From: Paracoccaceae bacterium
GTDB lineage: Bacteria; Pseudomonadota; Alphaproteobacteria; Rhodobacterales; Rhodobacteraceae
NCBI GenBank assembly: GCA_027489355.1
Contig: JAIXZY010000020.1
Span: 39,543 to 103,542, forward strand
Reading direction: 5' to 3'
Length of the DNA: 64,000 bases
This document shows, in pieces, positions 16,075 to 23,892 of this stretch (position 1 is its first letter; each line of letters starts with the position of its first letter). The position numbers and the translations under genes were made by a program. Below the pieces are notes generated by a model. It saw only the letters and a program-made list of their open reading frames with translations. It had not been told where the DNA came from and did not search any database.

Positions 16075-16527
16075 TCATGTCGGGGGCAGCGTATCGAGGA
16101 CGACCAGCGACGTGACCGAACCGTCCTCGCACAGAAGCGGCGCGCGCTGTCCGATCCGCATGCCGATCAACGTGGCCCCCAGCAATGACGCCACCGGGAT
16201 GATGCCCAGTTGCCGGGTTCCGAGCCGGGCCCGTTGCACCAGGAGGCCCGTGGCCACGGCACCACCCCCCAGCGTATAGCTGACTCGGCTTCCGCCGACC
16301 ACGACATCCGGCGGTACCAGCCCCCGGCTTGGAAGGGTCGTCACGATCTTGAGGTGCAGGACCCGGGCCAGCAGGGCTGAGGACCGGGCGCGGTCACGCT
16401 CGCAGATGTCCAGATGCTCCAGAAGGTGGGTGTAATCCGATTGCGGGAGGAGTGTCCCGCCCTGCGGTCGTCTGGGGCCCGTGAGGGGATGGAGACTTGG
16501 GGTTCGGGGGGGGATGCAGCTGGCCAT
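16075..16527 (-). CDS. Rnk/GreA C-terminal-domain protein, copy 1
   Basis: A 150-residue protein starting at ATG 16527 behind AGGAGACGTC. Residues ~30-65 are a helical segment and ~75-150 a GreA/GreB C-terminal-type domain (GGSRVSYTLGG; SLLGATLIGMRIGQRAPLL). In Gre factors and in Rnk this FKBP-like domain docks at the RNA polymerase secondary channel. The long coiled coil of Gre factors is missing, so transcript cleavage is unlikely; regulation of polymerase is more plausible. It precedes the TauE-like gene in an apparent operon and is clearly related to the gene at 17839 (both have the SLLGATLIGM block). Confidence 0.72.
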   Translation of the reverse strand: MASCIPPRTPSLHPLTGPRRPQGGTLLPQSDYTHLLEHLDICERDRARSSALLARVLHLKIVTTLPSRGLVPPDVVVGGSRVSYTLGGGAVATGLLVQRARLGTRQLGIIPVASLLGATLIGMRIGQRAPLLCEDGSVTSLVVLDTLPPT

Positions 16528-17055
16528 GACGTCTCCTCGGACGGCGTGTCGTCGCAGGGGGTTGGGAAAGCGAGGAGGCCCCGGGAGGTTTGGCAGGCGC
16601 GAGCCTAGACCGCCCGGGGATGCAGGCGGTTCAGCAGAGGAAACCGGAAATGGTTCTGTTGCGGCACCATGCGGTCAGGCTAGGTACCCGTCCAAGGCAA
16701 GTCAACCGGGGCAGGCCTTGCGAGGGACCCCGTATGTTTCAGGATTTCCACCGCGTCAGCGCCTTTGCGCCGAGCCGGTCACAGGGCGGCCCGCGGCGCG
16801 ATTGAAAGCGCCGGCGGAGATGACCATATGGGGGACATGTCGATGTTCGGTTTCCATATGAGGGTCCTGCGCGCTGCAGGAATTCTGCTGAACCGCCGGT
16901 AGCCCCGGGCGGCACAAAGCCTGCGCGCTTGCCGACGCCCCGGGGTTTTCCAATCCGACCTCTCACGATCCGTCTGAACCAGGCCGAGCCGTCCGCGGGC
17001 GGCCCGCGTCGGTGCGGTGCGCGGGATTCAGTGGTTTTCCGAAGTGGAGAAAGCA
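16528..17055. other. Intergenic between divergent genes, about 530 bp
   Basis: This is the shared upstream region of the leftward Rnk-like/TauE pair and the rightward DUF1127 gene. Two CCATATG motifs (16826-16832 and 16854-16860) flank a short spacer and might be an operator, but there is no direct support. No reading frame is convincing. Confidence 0.4.
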
Positions 17056-17361
17056 ATGTCCGTCTACATCACCCCCGGGACCCGGCAAGGCAGCGACCGC
17101 ATCAGCGGCAAGGCCCCGGCGAGATCCTTCCTCCTGCGCTGGTGGAAAGGCGCGGTCCGCGGCTGGCAAAGGCGCAAGATGATCGCGGCCCTTGCCGCGC
17201 TGGATGATCGCATCCTGTTGGACATCGGACTGTGCCGCGGGGACATCGACGACTTTGTCGATGGTCTGAACAGCGCAGAGCTGCGGATGGTGCCGGTGGC
17301 GCCCGAACTGGCGACCGCGACGCAGGACAGATCCTACGCTGATCTGCGCCGGGCCGCATGA
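17056..17361 (+). CDS. DUF1127 (YjiS-like) small protein
   Basis: A 101-residue basic protein starting at ATG 17056 behind a purine-rich GTGGAGAAAGC. The DUF1127 core is at residues ~36-70: RGWQRRKMIAALAALDDRIL followed by LLDIGLCRGDIDDFV. DUF1127 proteins are small Arg-rich proteins common in alphaproteobacteria; some affect RNA turnover or C1/phosphate metabolism and several are stress-induced. This copy is longer than the usual 45-75 residues at both ends. It sits at the head of a rightward gene group that includes two Rnk-like genes. Confidence 0.8.
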   Translation: MSVYITPGTRQGSDRISGKAPARSFLLRWWKGAVRGWQRRKMIAALAALDDRILLDIGLCRGDIDDFVDGLNSAELRMVPVAPELATATQDRSYADLRRAA

Positions 17362-17434
17362 GGCGCGGTCGGACCACGGGCCGCGCACCCTGGCGCGCGC
17401 GGGTCATGCCACATAATGGAGAAGGAGGCGGCAC

Positions 17435-17650
17435 ATGATGCTGTGCAAAGCGGATTTCGAAGATATTTTCCCCGACCTCTTCGGTCCTGGCGCGTCGGAG
17501 GGGTCAAACCGGCACCAGGCGGCGACCGGGCCGGCCGACGGCCCGCGCTCAACTGCGCCGCCTGCTGCCGCCGTGCGCGTGGCCGCCGAAGCCGTGACGA
17601 TCCTTGACCTCGCGCCCCGGGCGAAAACCCGGATCGGCGCCGCAAATTGA
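17435..17650 (+). CDS. Small hypothetical protein, 71 aa
   Basis: A tandem ATG at 17435 lies directly behind GAAGGAGGCGGCAC, a good ribosome site. The product begins MMLCKADFEDIFPDLFGPG, an acidic/aromatic start, and becomes Ala/Pro-rich. It lies 73 bp after the DUF1127 gene on the same strand. No family is recognised, and the low-complexity second half lowers confidence. Confidence 0.4.
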   Translation: MMLCKADFEDIFPDLFGPGASEGSNRHQAATGPADGPRSTAPPAAAVRVAAEAVTILDLAPRAKTRIGAAN

Positions 17651-17718
17651 CTCCCTGAGCTGCGCCCTGCAGGATGACCTGATGAGACTGGTTTCGTTCC
17701 TTTTCCGGATTCATTTTC

Positions 17719-17746
17719 CAAACCGCCCCCTGCCCGGGGCGGTTTG
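17719..17746. terminator. Strong GC hairpin, likely terminator of the DUF1127 unit
   Basis: CAAACCGCCCC (17719-17729) pairs perfectly with GGGGCGGTTTG (17736-17746) around a 6-base loop. The T-rich part lies within the descending arm and no further T-tract follows. It separates the DUF1127/small-ORF unit from the downstream Rnk-like genes. Confidence 0.6.
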
Positions 17747-17838
17747 AGCGCGCGCACGCGTCGCGGCTGCTCCGGGTCCTTCATCATATCCCCCAACCTG
17801 AAGTGAACCACGGCGGCGGCCCCGCCAAAGGAGCAAAC

Positions 17839-18297
17839 ATGACCTATACTACGGATGAGCGCCTTGTCGGCGATCCGATCGGCTACGCAATCCTGTGTCA
17901 GCACGCCGTGACCAGCGTTCTGACGAGGACCGACCGACGTGCTCTGGTGGACCATATTCTGCGGGCAGACAAGATCGGCACCGGGGCCCTTGCCCTGTTG
18001 GCACGGCTTCTCGGCCTCAAGCTTCTGTATGCGGCGATCGTGGAGGACGGCAGGACCGGAACCCGGACGGCGGCGGGCGGCTCACGGGTGATCTATGCCG
18101 TGGACGACCTGCCGCCGCAGTCGGGAAAGCTGTTCCACCACGACGAATTTGCCGAGGAGGACGATGGCATCCCGGTCGGATCACTTCTGGGCGCAACCCT
18201 GATCGGCATGACGGTGGGCACCCAGGGACCGTTGCTGCAGGCCGACGGAACCCTGCGCCGGGTGCAACTGATCGGCGTCGAGAGACCTGACGCATAG
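17839..18297 (+). CDS. Rnk/GreA C-terminal-domain protein, copy 2
   Basis: A 152-residue protein; start ATG 17839 is preceded by AAAGGAGCAAAC. The helical N-terminal half (TDRRALVDHILRADKIGTGA) is followed by a GreA/GreB-C-type domain with GGSRVIYAVDD and IPVGSLLGATLIGM. It is paralogous to the gene at 16075 and more distant from the Rnk-type gene that follows 60 bp downstream on the same strand. It probably binds RNA polymerase, by analogy with the domain family. No catalytic function is expected. Confidence 0.72.
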   Translation: MTYTTDERLVGDPIGYAILCQHAVTSVLTRTDRRALVDHILRADKIGTGALALLARLLGLKLLYAAIVEDGRTGTRTAAGGSRVIYAVDDLPPQSGKLFHHDEFAEEDDGIPVGSLLGATLIGMTVGTQGPLLQADGTLRRVQLIGVERPDA

Positions 18298-18357
18298 GCA
18301 AGTTGGGCGAACCTCTGGGGGCTTTCGGGTCCCTGCAACATCACAAACGAGAAAGTC

Positions 18358-18786
18358 ATGACCATGACAACAAACCATCCCCTCACATCGGAGCGGCTGC
18401 CGAAAATCCATCTGGACAAGACCCTGGTCGGCCGCCTGGAAGCCCTTGCCGCGTCCGTGATGAGACGCGCGCCGGACGTCGGCGAGCGTCTGATCGATGA
18501 GATCGCTCGGGCAAAGCTGGTCGCCCCGGCCAGCATGCGCGACGACGTGGTGACGATCGGAAGCGAGGTCACCTATCGTGACCTTGGCATGGCCCGTTTG
18601 CATACCGTCTCCGTGGTTTATCCAGAGGATGCGGACATCGAGAAAGGGCGAATCTCTGTCCTCACGCCGGTGGGTGTCGCCCTGCTTGGCCTTAGCCAGG
18701 GGGCAGTGATCTCGTGGACCACGCGGGATGACGAGACACGCCAGCTGCAAGTCTTGGCGGTTACCCCACCTAAGGCCAGTGACTGA
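18358..18786 (+). CDS. rnk: Rnk-type nucleoside diphosphate kinase regulator, copy 3
   Basis: A 142-residue protein with the full Rnk layout: a short helical N-terminus (LDKTLVGRLEALAASVMRRA), then a GreA/GreB-C domain with VVTIGSEVTYRD, the signature VYPEDADIEKGRISVLTPVG and ALLGLSQGAVISW. Rnk resembles a Gre factor lacking the cleavage coiled coil and can bind RNA polymerase; its first described effect was on nucleoside diphosphate kinase levels. It follows copy 2 by 60 bp and is likely co-transcribed. This is the most canonical of the three paralogues. Confidence 0.85.
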   Translation: MTMTTNHPLTSERLPKIHLDKTLVGRLEALAASVMRRAPDVGERLIDEIARAKLVAPASMRDDVVTIGSEVTYRDLGMARLHTVSVVYPEDADIEKGRISVLTPVGVALLGLSQGAVISWTTRDDETRQLQVLAVTPPKASD

Positions 18787-18911
18787 CAACGATGCTCGCA
18801 TCCGAGGACGCCAGATATTTTTCCGTGCGTCCTCAGAATGACTCCAGGTAAGGCTGTTCGCTGCAGACAGGGCTAGAGCGCCCCATGAAAACGTCTGACA
18901 CAATGAACCCG

Positions 18912-19250
18912 TTATCCAGTGGACGGGACCAAAAGCCCGCAGTCCGGGCATACCCTGAGGGGGGCATCGCCCATGCCCTCTTCCGACGGGATCAATTCGA
19001 TGAAGGTGTCGCGACGAATATGACACTGGGGACATATGTTGCTCGGCGGTGGTGAGCCACTCAACCTCGTGAGCTGCCGCTCCAAGTCCTTCAGACGTGC
19101 GACGATCCGGCTGTACTCTTCAATTACTTGCTTCTGTGTCAGCAAAATTTGCCATCTTTCAGTCTTGATCTCAGCAGTCAGCCGATCACGTATGTTCTCG
19201 GTGAATGTTTTAAGTGTGCCGCTGTGCTTCCACATCGGTGGCGTCTCCAT
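18912..19250 (-). CDS. Hypothetical protein with coiled coil and C-terminal zinc ribbon
   Basis: From the ATG at 19250 (MWKHS at 19235 is an alternative) the product is ~112 residues. Residues ~10-65 are charged and helical (IVARLKDLERQLTRL). The C-terminus carries CPQCHIRRD and CPDCG, 30-odd residues apart, the classic zinc-ribbon pairing. It is predicted to be cytosolic. It converges with rnk and has no same-strand neighbour. A nucleic-acid or protein adaptor is possible; no family is recognised. Confidence 0.55.
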   Translation of the reverse strand: METPPMWKHSGTLKTFTENIRDRLTAEIKTERWQILLTQKQVIEEYSRIVARLKDLERQLTRLSGSPPPSNICPQCHIRRDTFIELIPSEEGMGDAPLRVCPDCGLLVPSTG

Positions 19251-19836
19251 CCTGTGGGTTGTCTGACTGTGAACTGCCCGGTCCAGCACATTTGGGTAGG
19301 ACGACCCAAGTGACACGCCCTAGACGTGGCACGCCCGACCCGAGCAGCGATAGTAAGGACCACAACCGGAGGTTAATGAAAAGGCCTATCATGTGGCTTC
19401 CGGGTATACGGAAGGATAGTCCAGTTCCGTGCCTCCCGCATCGTGGCTCAGCTACTTGAAGACCTTGCCACCGCCGAAGCCGCAGTGCGGGTAGGGTCAG
19501 GACCGATTGAGGCCGCCAAGTCTGTTCTGGACCTCGGCTCGCGAATAGGAATGGTCAGGTGGCCAGGAGAGGTTTGGGATGGTCGAAAGGCGTTGAAGTG
19601 CGGCCCCGCCGCCAGCTTCGATGCTTGAGCTGGAGCAGGGCCGCGGGATCGGGGCCAGAAAGGGACTCGGAAATCTGCCCCGTAGCATTCCATAGCGCGC
19701 AACCTGGGGCGGAATGAAGTGCCAACAATGGCCCGTTTATGGCGAGTGAAGATTGGCGTGGTCGGTAGACCTTAACATGCTATCTTTTGGTGCTGCCCGG
19801 CTCCATTATGTAGAAGCCTGACAGGGAGGTAGAGGA
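19251..19836. other. Intergenic, about 585 bp, no convincing gene
   Basis: Short overlapping frames exist on both strands around 19440-19700, but none has a ribosome site or a recognisable product. The last ~100 bp hold the upstream region of the gene at 19837. Confidence 0.4.
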
Positions 19837-20232
19837 ATGGCCCGAGTTCCCTGCGGAGCGTGCGTGAACGGCTTCAACGACTTTACTGCGGATGGAATTC
19901 ACTTCAGCAAGGTGAAATGTCAGTTCTGCGATTATGGCTTCAGGATCGTTCCGGACCCTGTGAAGGTTCAGGCCTCCGGCCCAAAGTCCAAGCCGAGCCG
20001 TGCGGCTGATCGCATGAATTCTGCCTTCAGGAAGGTCGGCAGCGCATCCAAGCCGGTGCAGACCTCAACGGTTGCAGGATGGAGAGTCCTCGTTAGGACT
20101 GCGGCGAGTGTGGTGGCGTTCGTGCTAGCAGGGGACACCCTTTCGCGAACCGACATGGACCGCTGGACGGTGACCTTTCTCGCTATGGGTGTTGCCGCCG
20201 CAACTGCGTTCGTGGTCGCCCGACGCATTTGA
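19837..20232 (+). CDS. Hypothetical protein: N-terminal CxxC pairs, two membrane segments
   Basis: A 131-residue protein; ATG 19837 follows AGGGAGGTAGAGGA, a strong ribosome site. The N-terminus has CGAC (6-9) and CQFC (28-31), a DnaJ-like zinc-binding arrangement reduced to two pairs. The middle is basic. The C-terminal ~55 residues hold two hydrophobic helices (LVRTAASVVAFVLAG and VTFLAMGVAAATAFVVA). It would be a small membrane-anchored zinc-finger protein. No relative of known function is recognised. Confidence 0.6.
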   Translation: MARVPCGACVNGFNDFTADGIHFSKVKCQFCDYGFRIVPDPVKVQASGPKSKPSRAADRMNSAFRKVGSASKPVQTSTVAGWRVLVRTAASVVAFVLAGDTLSRTDMDRWTVTFLAMGVAAATAFVVARRI

Positions 20233-20734
20233 TACGCTCCGAAGGCAGGTGCGCCGGGAAATGGAACCCTGGACTTTCAACGACCACTGACAGACGCCAG
20301 GAAAGCCACATAGCTTCCTGAACCAGACCGCAATCTGCTGGCGGTCCGCAGAATAGCCAAGCTCGCTCCGGGACGCGCCCAACTATATTCTGATGCCCGG
20401 CGGGGCGGGTGCCCGATTCTGGGGAGGTATCGGGCGGAGCACACTTACGCCGACCGATAAACTGGCCGCCCTCCCGCACACAATGGGATGATGATAATGC
20501 AAAAGCGCGGTCACGTCTCTGCCTTTCCGGGTGGCGGGTCGAGCGAATGCGCTACTCTTGACTCAGACAACAGATGCAGTCCGCGCGCCAAGACTTCCGA
20601 GTCCCATGAGATTGGCACCAAACTCCCACCACGTTACTTTTCCAGGACTGCACCATCACGACAACCGCGGGTTGACTGCCGCAGTCCTTTCGGCTGTTTT
20701 GCGTAATGCGCGAGTATAGCGGAACAGGATCATC
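20233..20734. other. Intergenic, about 500 bp, upstream of the polysaccharide synthase pair
   Basis: No convincing gene. The region probably contains the promoter of the HlyD/GT2 operon. I cannot pick out a confident -35/-10 pair or operator. Confidence 0.4.
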
Positions 20735-21904
20735 ATGCGCTTCACTAGAATACTGCTGGCTCTTGCAGTCTTGTTGGTTGCTGTCTGGGTCCTGATCGGT
20801 GAGCAGTTGGCCGGCGTGAGTGCGGACGCCGTGATCAACGCACGTCTGACGTCAGTCAGGGCGCCTGTTGCGGGCGACGTCACCCTGGCTCCACTGTCCC
20901 TGGGAGCAAGAGTTCGCCTGGGTGATACCCTGGGCACAGTCGACGATCAAAGAGCAGATGCGGTGAGACTGGACGACCTGCAGCTGGAGGTGAGTCTCGA
21001 GACCGCAGCGGCTGCACGCGAGGCGGCGATCGTTGCATCGCTTAAAGATCAGATCTCGATCCTGGAAACGAGAACGCTGAAATACTCACAGGCCCGCGAG
21101 AAAGAGGTGGTAGCCCGGCTCGAGCGGGCACGCGCCAGATTGGCGCTCCTTGAAGCCGATCCCGCGGCCGAGTCTGGTGATGTCGAAGGGACTTTGGCCC
21201 GGGATCAGACCGAGAACCCGGGCGATCCGCTTCTCCCGGGGATCGCCCTTGAATATGCCCGCGAGCGGGTGGCGGCACTGGAGATCGAGCTGGATGCCTT
21301 GAAGACAGGTGTCTACCTTGGAGATGGCTACAACGATGCTCCATGGTCCGAACAGTGGCGAGCGGATCTGGCGGCGCGCCTGGCCGAACATCAGAACATT
21401 CTGACAGAGGTTGAGGCACGCCAGGCTGCAGTCACCGCCCGTCTTGACGTTGAACGTCTCAGGGTCAACCGCTTCATCGGTGCGTCTTTGCGCTCGTCGG
21501 TCAACGGGATACTCTGGGAAATTCGAACCGAAACCGGTGAGAATGTTCAGCGCGGGGATGAGTTGCTGAAGCTCGTGAACTGCGACAGTGCGCTGGTCAC
21601 TCTTTCCGTGACCGAGAGCATCTACAACGGTCTGGCCGTGGGTGATCCCGCGACCTTCAGGCCGCAGGGCCACAGCAGCACATTCGAGGGAACGATCGTC
21701 CGGCTGGCTGGGTCGGGAGCGGAGACAGTCTATCGTAACCTGGCCGTGGCACCGAGCGCGCGACATCTTGAACGCTTCGACGTCGCCGTGGATGTGCCCG
21801 GCCTGGTAGAAGACCCAGAGTATGCCTGCGCGATTGGCCGCACCGGCCGTGTCTTCTTCGACGCCCGGCCACTGGATTGGCTGCGGGGAATCTTCGGCCA
21901 GTGA
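20735..21904 (+). CDS. HlyD-family membrane-fusion protein (BgsB-like)
   Basis: A 389-residue periplasmic adaptor. One N-terminal membrane anchor (ILLALAVLLVAVWVLIG) is followed by a first biotinyl-lipoyl half (SVRAPVAGDVTLAPLSLGAR), a long alpha-helical hairpin (~75-235, rich in Glu/Arg/Ala) and a second lipoyl half (GILWEIRTETGENVQRGDEL) leading into the beta-barrel region. Its stop overlaps the GTG start of a cellulose-synthase-like glycosyltransferase, so the two act together, presumably passing a nascent beta-glucan through the periplasm. The order adaptor-then-synthase matches bgsB-bgsA of Sinorhizobium meliloti (mixed-linkage beta-glucan). That parallel is inference from architecture, not alignment. 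Confidence 0.82.
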   Translation: MRFTRILLALAVLLVAVWVLIGEQLAGVSADAVINARLTSVRAPVAGDVTLAPLSLGARVRLGDTLGTVDDQRADAVRLDDLQLEVSLETAAAAREAAIVASLKDQISILETRTLKYSQAREKEVVARLERARARLALLEADPAAESGDVEGTLARDQTENPGDPLLPGIALEYARERVAALEIELDALKTGVYLGDGYNDAPWSEQWRADLAARLAEHQNILTEVEARQAAVTARLDVERLRVNRFIGASLRSSVNGILWEIRTETGENVQRGDELLKLVNCDSALVTLSVTESIYNGLAVGDPATFRPQGHSSTFEGTIVRLAGSGAETVYRNLAVAPSARHLERFDVAVDVPGLVEDPEYACAIGRTGRVFFDARPLDWLRGIFGQ

Positions 21905-23892
21905 TCGCGCTACCTCTCCTGTCAGAGACCCAATCCGCCTTGGTCGAACTCACGGGGGTTTCTGCTGCGGCGTTGATCGCGACCCTCGTCTTCGACCGCA
22001 AGAAGACCTCCCACCGCGCGATCTTGTTCGGCATCGCGTTCGTCCTGGCTGGCCGATACATGGTGTGGCGGGTGACGGACACGGTGGCGCCCCTCGGTTG
22101 GACATTCGACTTCCTGGCAAGCTGGTCGTTGCTATTCTTCGAGGCGGCGGCGCTGCTCGGTTCACTGAGCGCCTTCGTGATGCTGAGCCGCACGCGGGAT
22201 CGAAGTGCGGAGGCTACCGCAAACCTAAGCTGGTGGGAGCCGGGACCACCTCCGAAGGTCGCCATCCTAATCGCGACCTACAATGAAGAACTGGAGGTTC
22301 TGGAGCGGACCATCGTCGGTGCCCTTGCGCTGCGACATCCCAACAAGGAGGTGTTCATCCTTGATGACGGGCGCCGTGACTGGCTGAAGCGCTACTGCGA
22401 ACGCATGGGCGTTGGTTATATCACACGGCCGGACAACCTCGGCGCCAAGGCCGGCAACATGAACCACGCCTTGCGCTTCCTCGACAACTCACCGCTACCG
22501 CCGCCCGACTTCGTGGCGGTTCTCGACGCGGACTTTGTTCCCCACCGGGGTTTCATCAGCCGCACACTGGCCCTGTTCGCCGATCCGAAGGTCGGACTCG
22601 TCCAGACGCCTCAGCACTTCTTCAATTCCGACCCGATCCAGCACAATCTTGGGCTCAGCCGATCCTACCCCGACGAGCAGCGCTTCTTCTTCGACCACAT
22701 GCAGGCGGCCCGAGACGCTTGGGGCATCGCTTTCTGCTGTGGGACGTCCTCTGTTGCACGCTTCTCGGCTCTGAAAGAGATCGGCTGGTTCTCCACCGAC
22801 AGCGTGACCGAGGATTTCATGGTCACGCTGGTGCTGCAGAACGCGGGCTGGGACACCGCCTATCTGAACGAGCCTCTCACAGAGGGCTTGGCGCCTGAAG
22901 GGCTGAAGGAATACGTCACGCAACGGGCGCGCTGGTGCCTGGGCATGATGCAGATCGCCCGCAGCAAGGTGGGTCCCTTCGCCGCAAATGGTCTTCGTCT
23001 GCGGGACCGCTGGAGCGTGATCGACAGCGTGCTTTACTGGACAACGACCTTCCCGTTCCGCTTGGCGGCGCTGATCTACCCGCTCTTCTACTGGTATGCG
23101 AGCGTCACGGTGGTCGACGCGACGGTGCCGGACGTCATCCGCTTCTTCGGCACTTATTACGTCTGGGTGCTCATTGCGCTCAACTTTGTTACCCTGGGCG
23201 TCGTGATGCCTGTGCTGACCGACGTGAGCCAGATGCTTGGGGCGATACCTATCAGTCGAGCGGCCTTCGTGGGCCTGATGCGGCCCAAGGGTCACCCGTT
23301 CAAGGTGACGGCCAAGGGAGGCGACAGATCGCAGATCACTGTCCAGTGGTCGCTCCTTGCGCCCTTCGCGGTGATCTTGGGGCTTACGCTGATCGGCTTG
23401 GTCCTCGGTATCTTCTCGGACAGCTTTGCCTTCTACGATGCCGGTGACGGCAAGGCGATCGTCCTGTTCTGGACGCTCTACAATGTCGTCGTGCTATGCT
23501 TCACGATCCTCGTCTGTGTAGAACTACCACGGCGTGAGCGCCACATCGCAGACAGCCCCGAGCGGGCGCTGATGATGCTCCAGGATATGCCGGATCAGGA
23601 AGTCTGGCTGGTCGGCCTTGCGCAGGACCGCGTGCGCATCCGAGGGGCAATCCTTTCTGTGGGGGTCAGAGGTCGCCTGCGCATATCGGACGTGGGCGAT
23701 GTCGAGTTCCTGGTGAACGCAAGGACCACGGACGGTGCACGCCTCTCACTCCATCCGGATGAGGCACAGCACACCGCGCTGCTGGAACGATTCTACACCG
23801 ACGGCGAAGCACCTGGTGTGCTGAATGTGAAGTTGGCGGCGCTGATCGAAGGGATTTCGCGCCGCCTCTCCTTCAACGCTGATCGCCACTGA
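21901..23892 (+). CDS. Cellulose-synthase-like processive GT2 (BgsA-like polysaccharide synthase)
   Basis: A 663-residue integral membrane glycosyltransferase, starting at GTG 21901 inside the stop region of the adaptor gene. Membrane helices are at ~20-95. The GT-A domain carries the processive-synthase motifs: ATYNEE (125-130), DD at 155-156, DAD (209-211), TED (303-305) and QRARW (341-345). More helices follow at ~365-540, then a cytosolic tail of ~110 residues. The tail has a PilZ-like RRERH start but only a degenerate (D/N)xSxxG block (LSVGVRG). BgsA of S. meliloti binds c-di-GMP through a non-PilZ tail, so control by c-di-GMP is plausible. A beta-glucan product is likely; the linkage is unknown. 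Confidence 0.88.
   Translation: MIALPLLSETQSALVELTGVSAAALIATLVFDRKKTSHRAILFGIAFVLAGRYMVWRVTDTVAPLGWTFDFLASWSLLFFEAAALLGSLSAFVMLSRTRDRSAEATANLSWWEPGPPPKVAILIATYNEELEVLERTIVGALALRHPNKEVFILDDGRRDWLKRYCERMGVGYITRPDNLGAKAGNMNHALRFLDNSPLPPPDFVAVLDADFVPHRGFISRTLALFADPKVGLVQTPQHFFNSDPIQHNLGLSRSYPDEQRFFFDHMQAARDAWGIAFCCGTSSVARFSALKEIGWFSTDSVTEDFMVTLVLQNAGWDTAYLNEPLTEGLAPEGLKEYVTQRARWCLGMMQIARSKVGPFAANGLRLRDRWSVIDSVLYWTTTFPFRLAALIYPLFYWYASVTVVDATVPDVIRFFGTYYVWVLIALNFVTLGVVMPVLTDVSQMLGAIPISRAAFVGLMRPKGHPFKVTAKGGDRSQITVQWSLLAPFAVILGLTLIGLVLGIFSDSFAFYDAGDGKAIVLFWTLYNVVVLCFTILVCVELPRRERHIADSPERALMMLQDMPDQEVWLVGLAQDRVRIRGAILSVGVRGRLRISDVGDVEFLVNARTTDGARLSLHPDEAQHTALLERFYTDGEAPGVLNVKLAALIEGISRRLSFNADRH

Noticed and set aside
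15189..16115. Long open frame (308 codons) on the plus strand
   Set aside because: It is antisense to the TauE/SafE gene. The Arg/Gln/Gly-rich product is typical of an antisense shadow in GC-rich DNA.
22495..23295. Long minus-strand frame inside the GT2 synthase gene
   Set aside because: The synthase is unmistakable on the plus strand; the antisense product has no motif.
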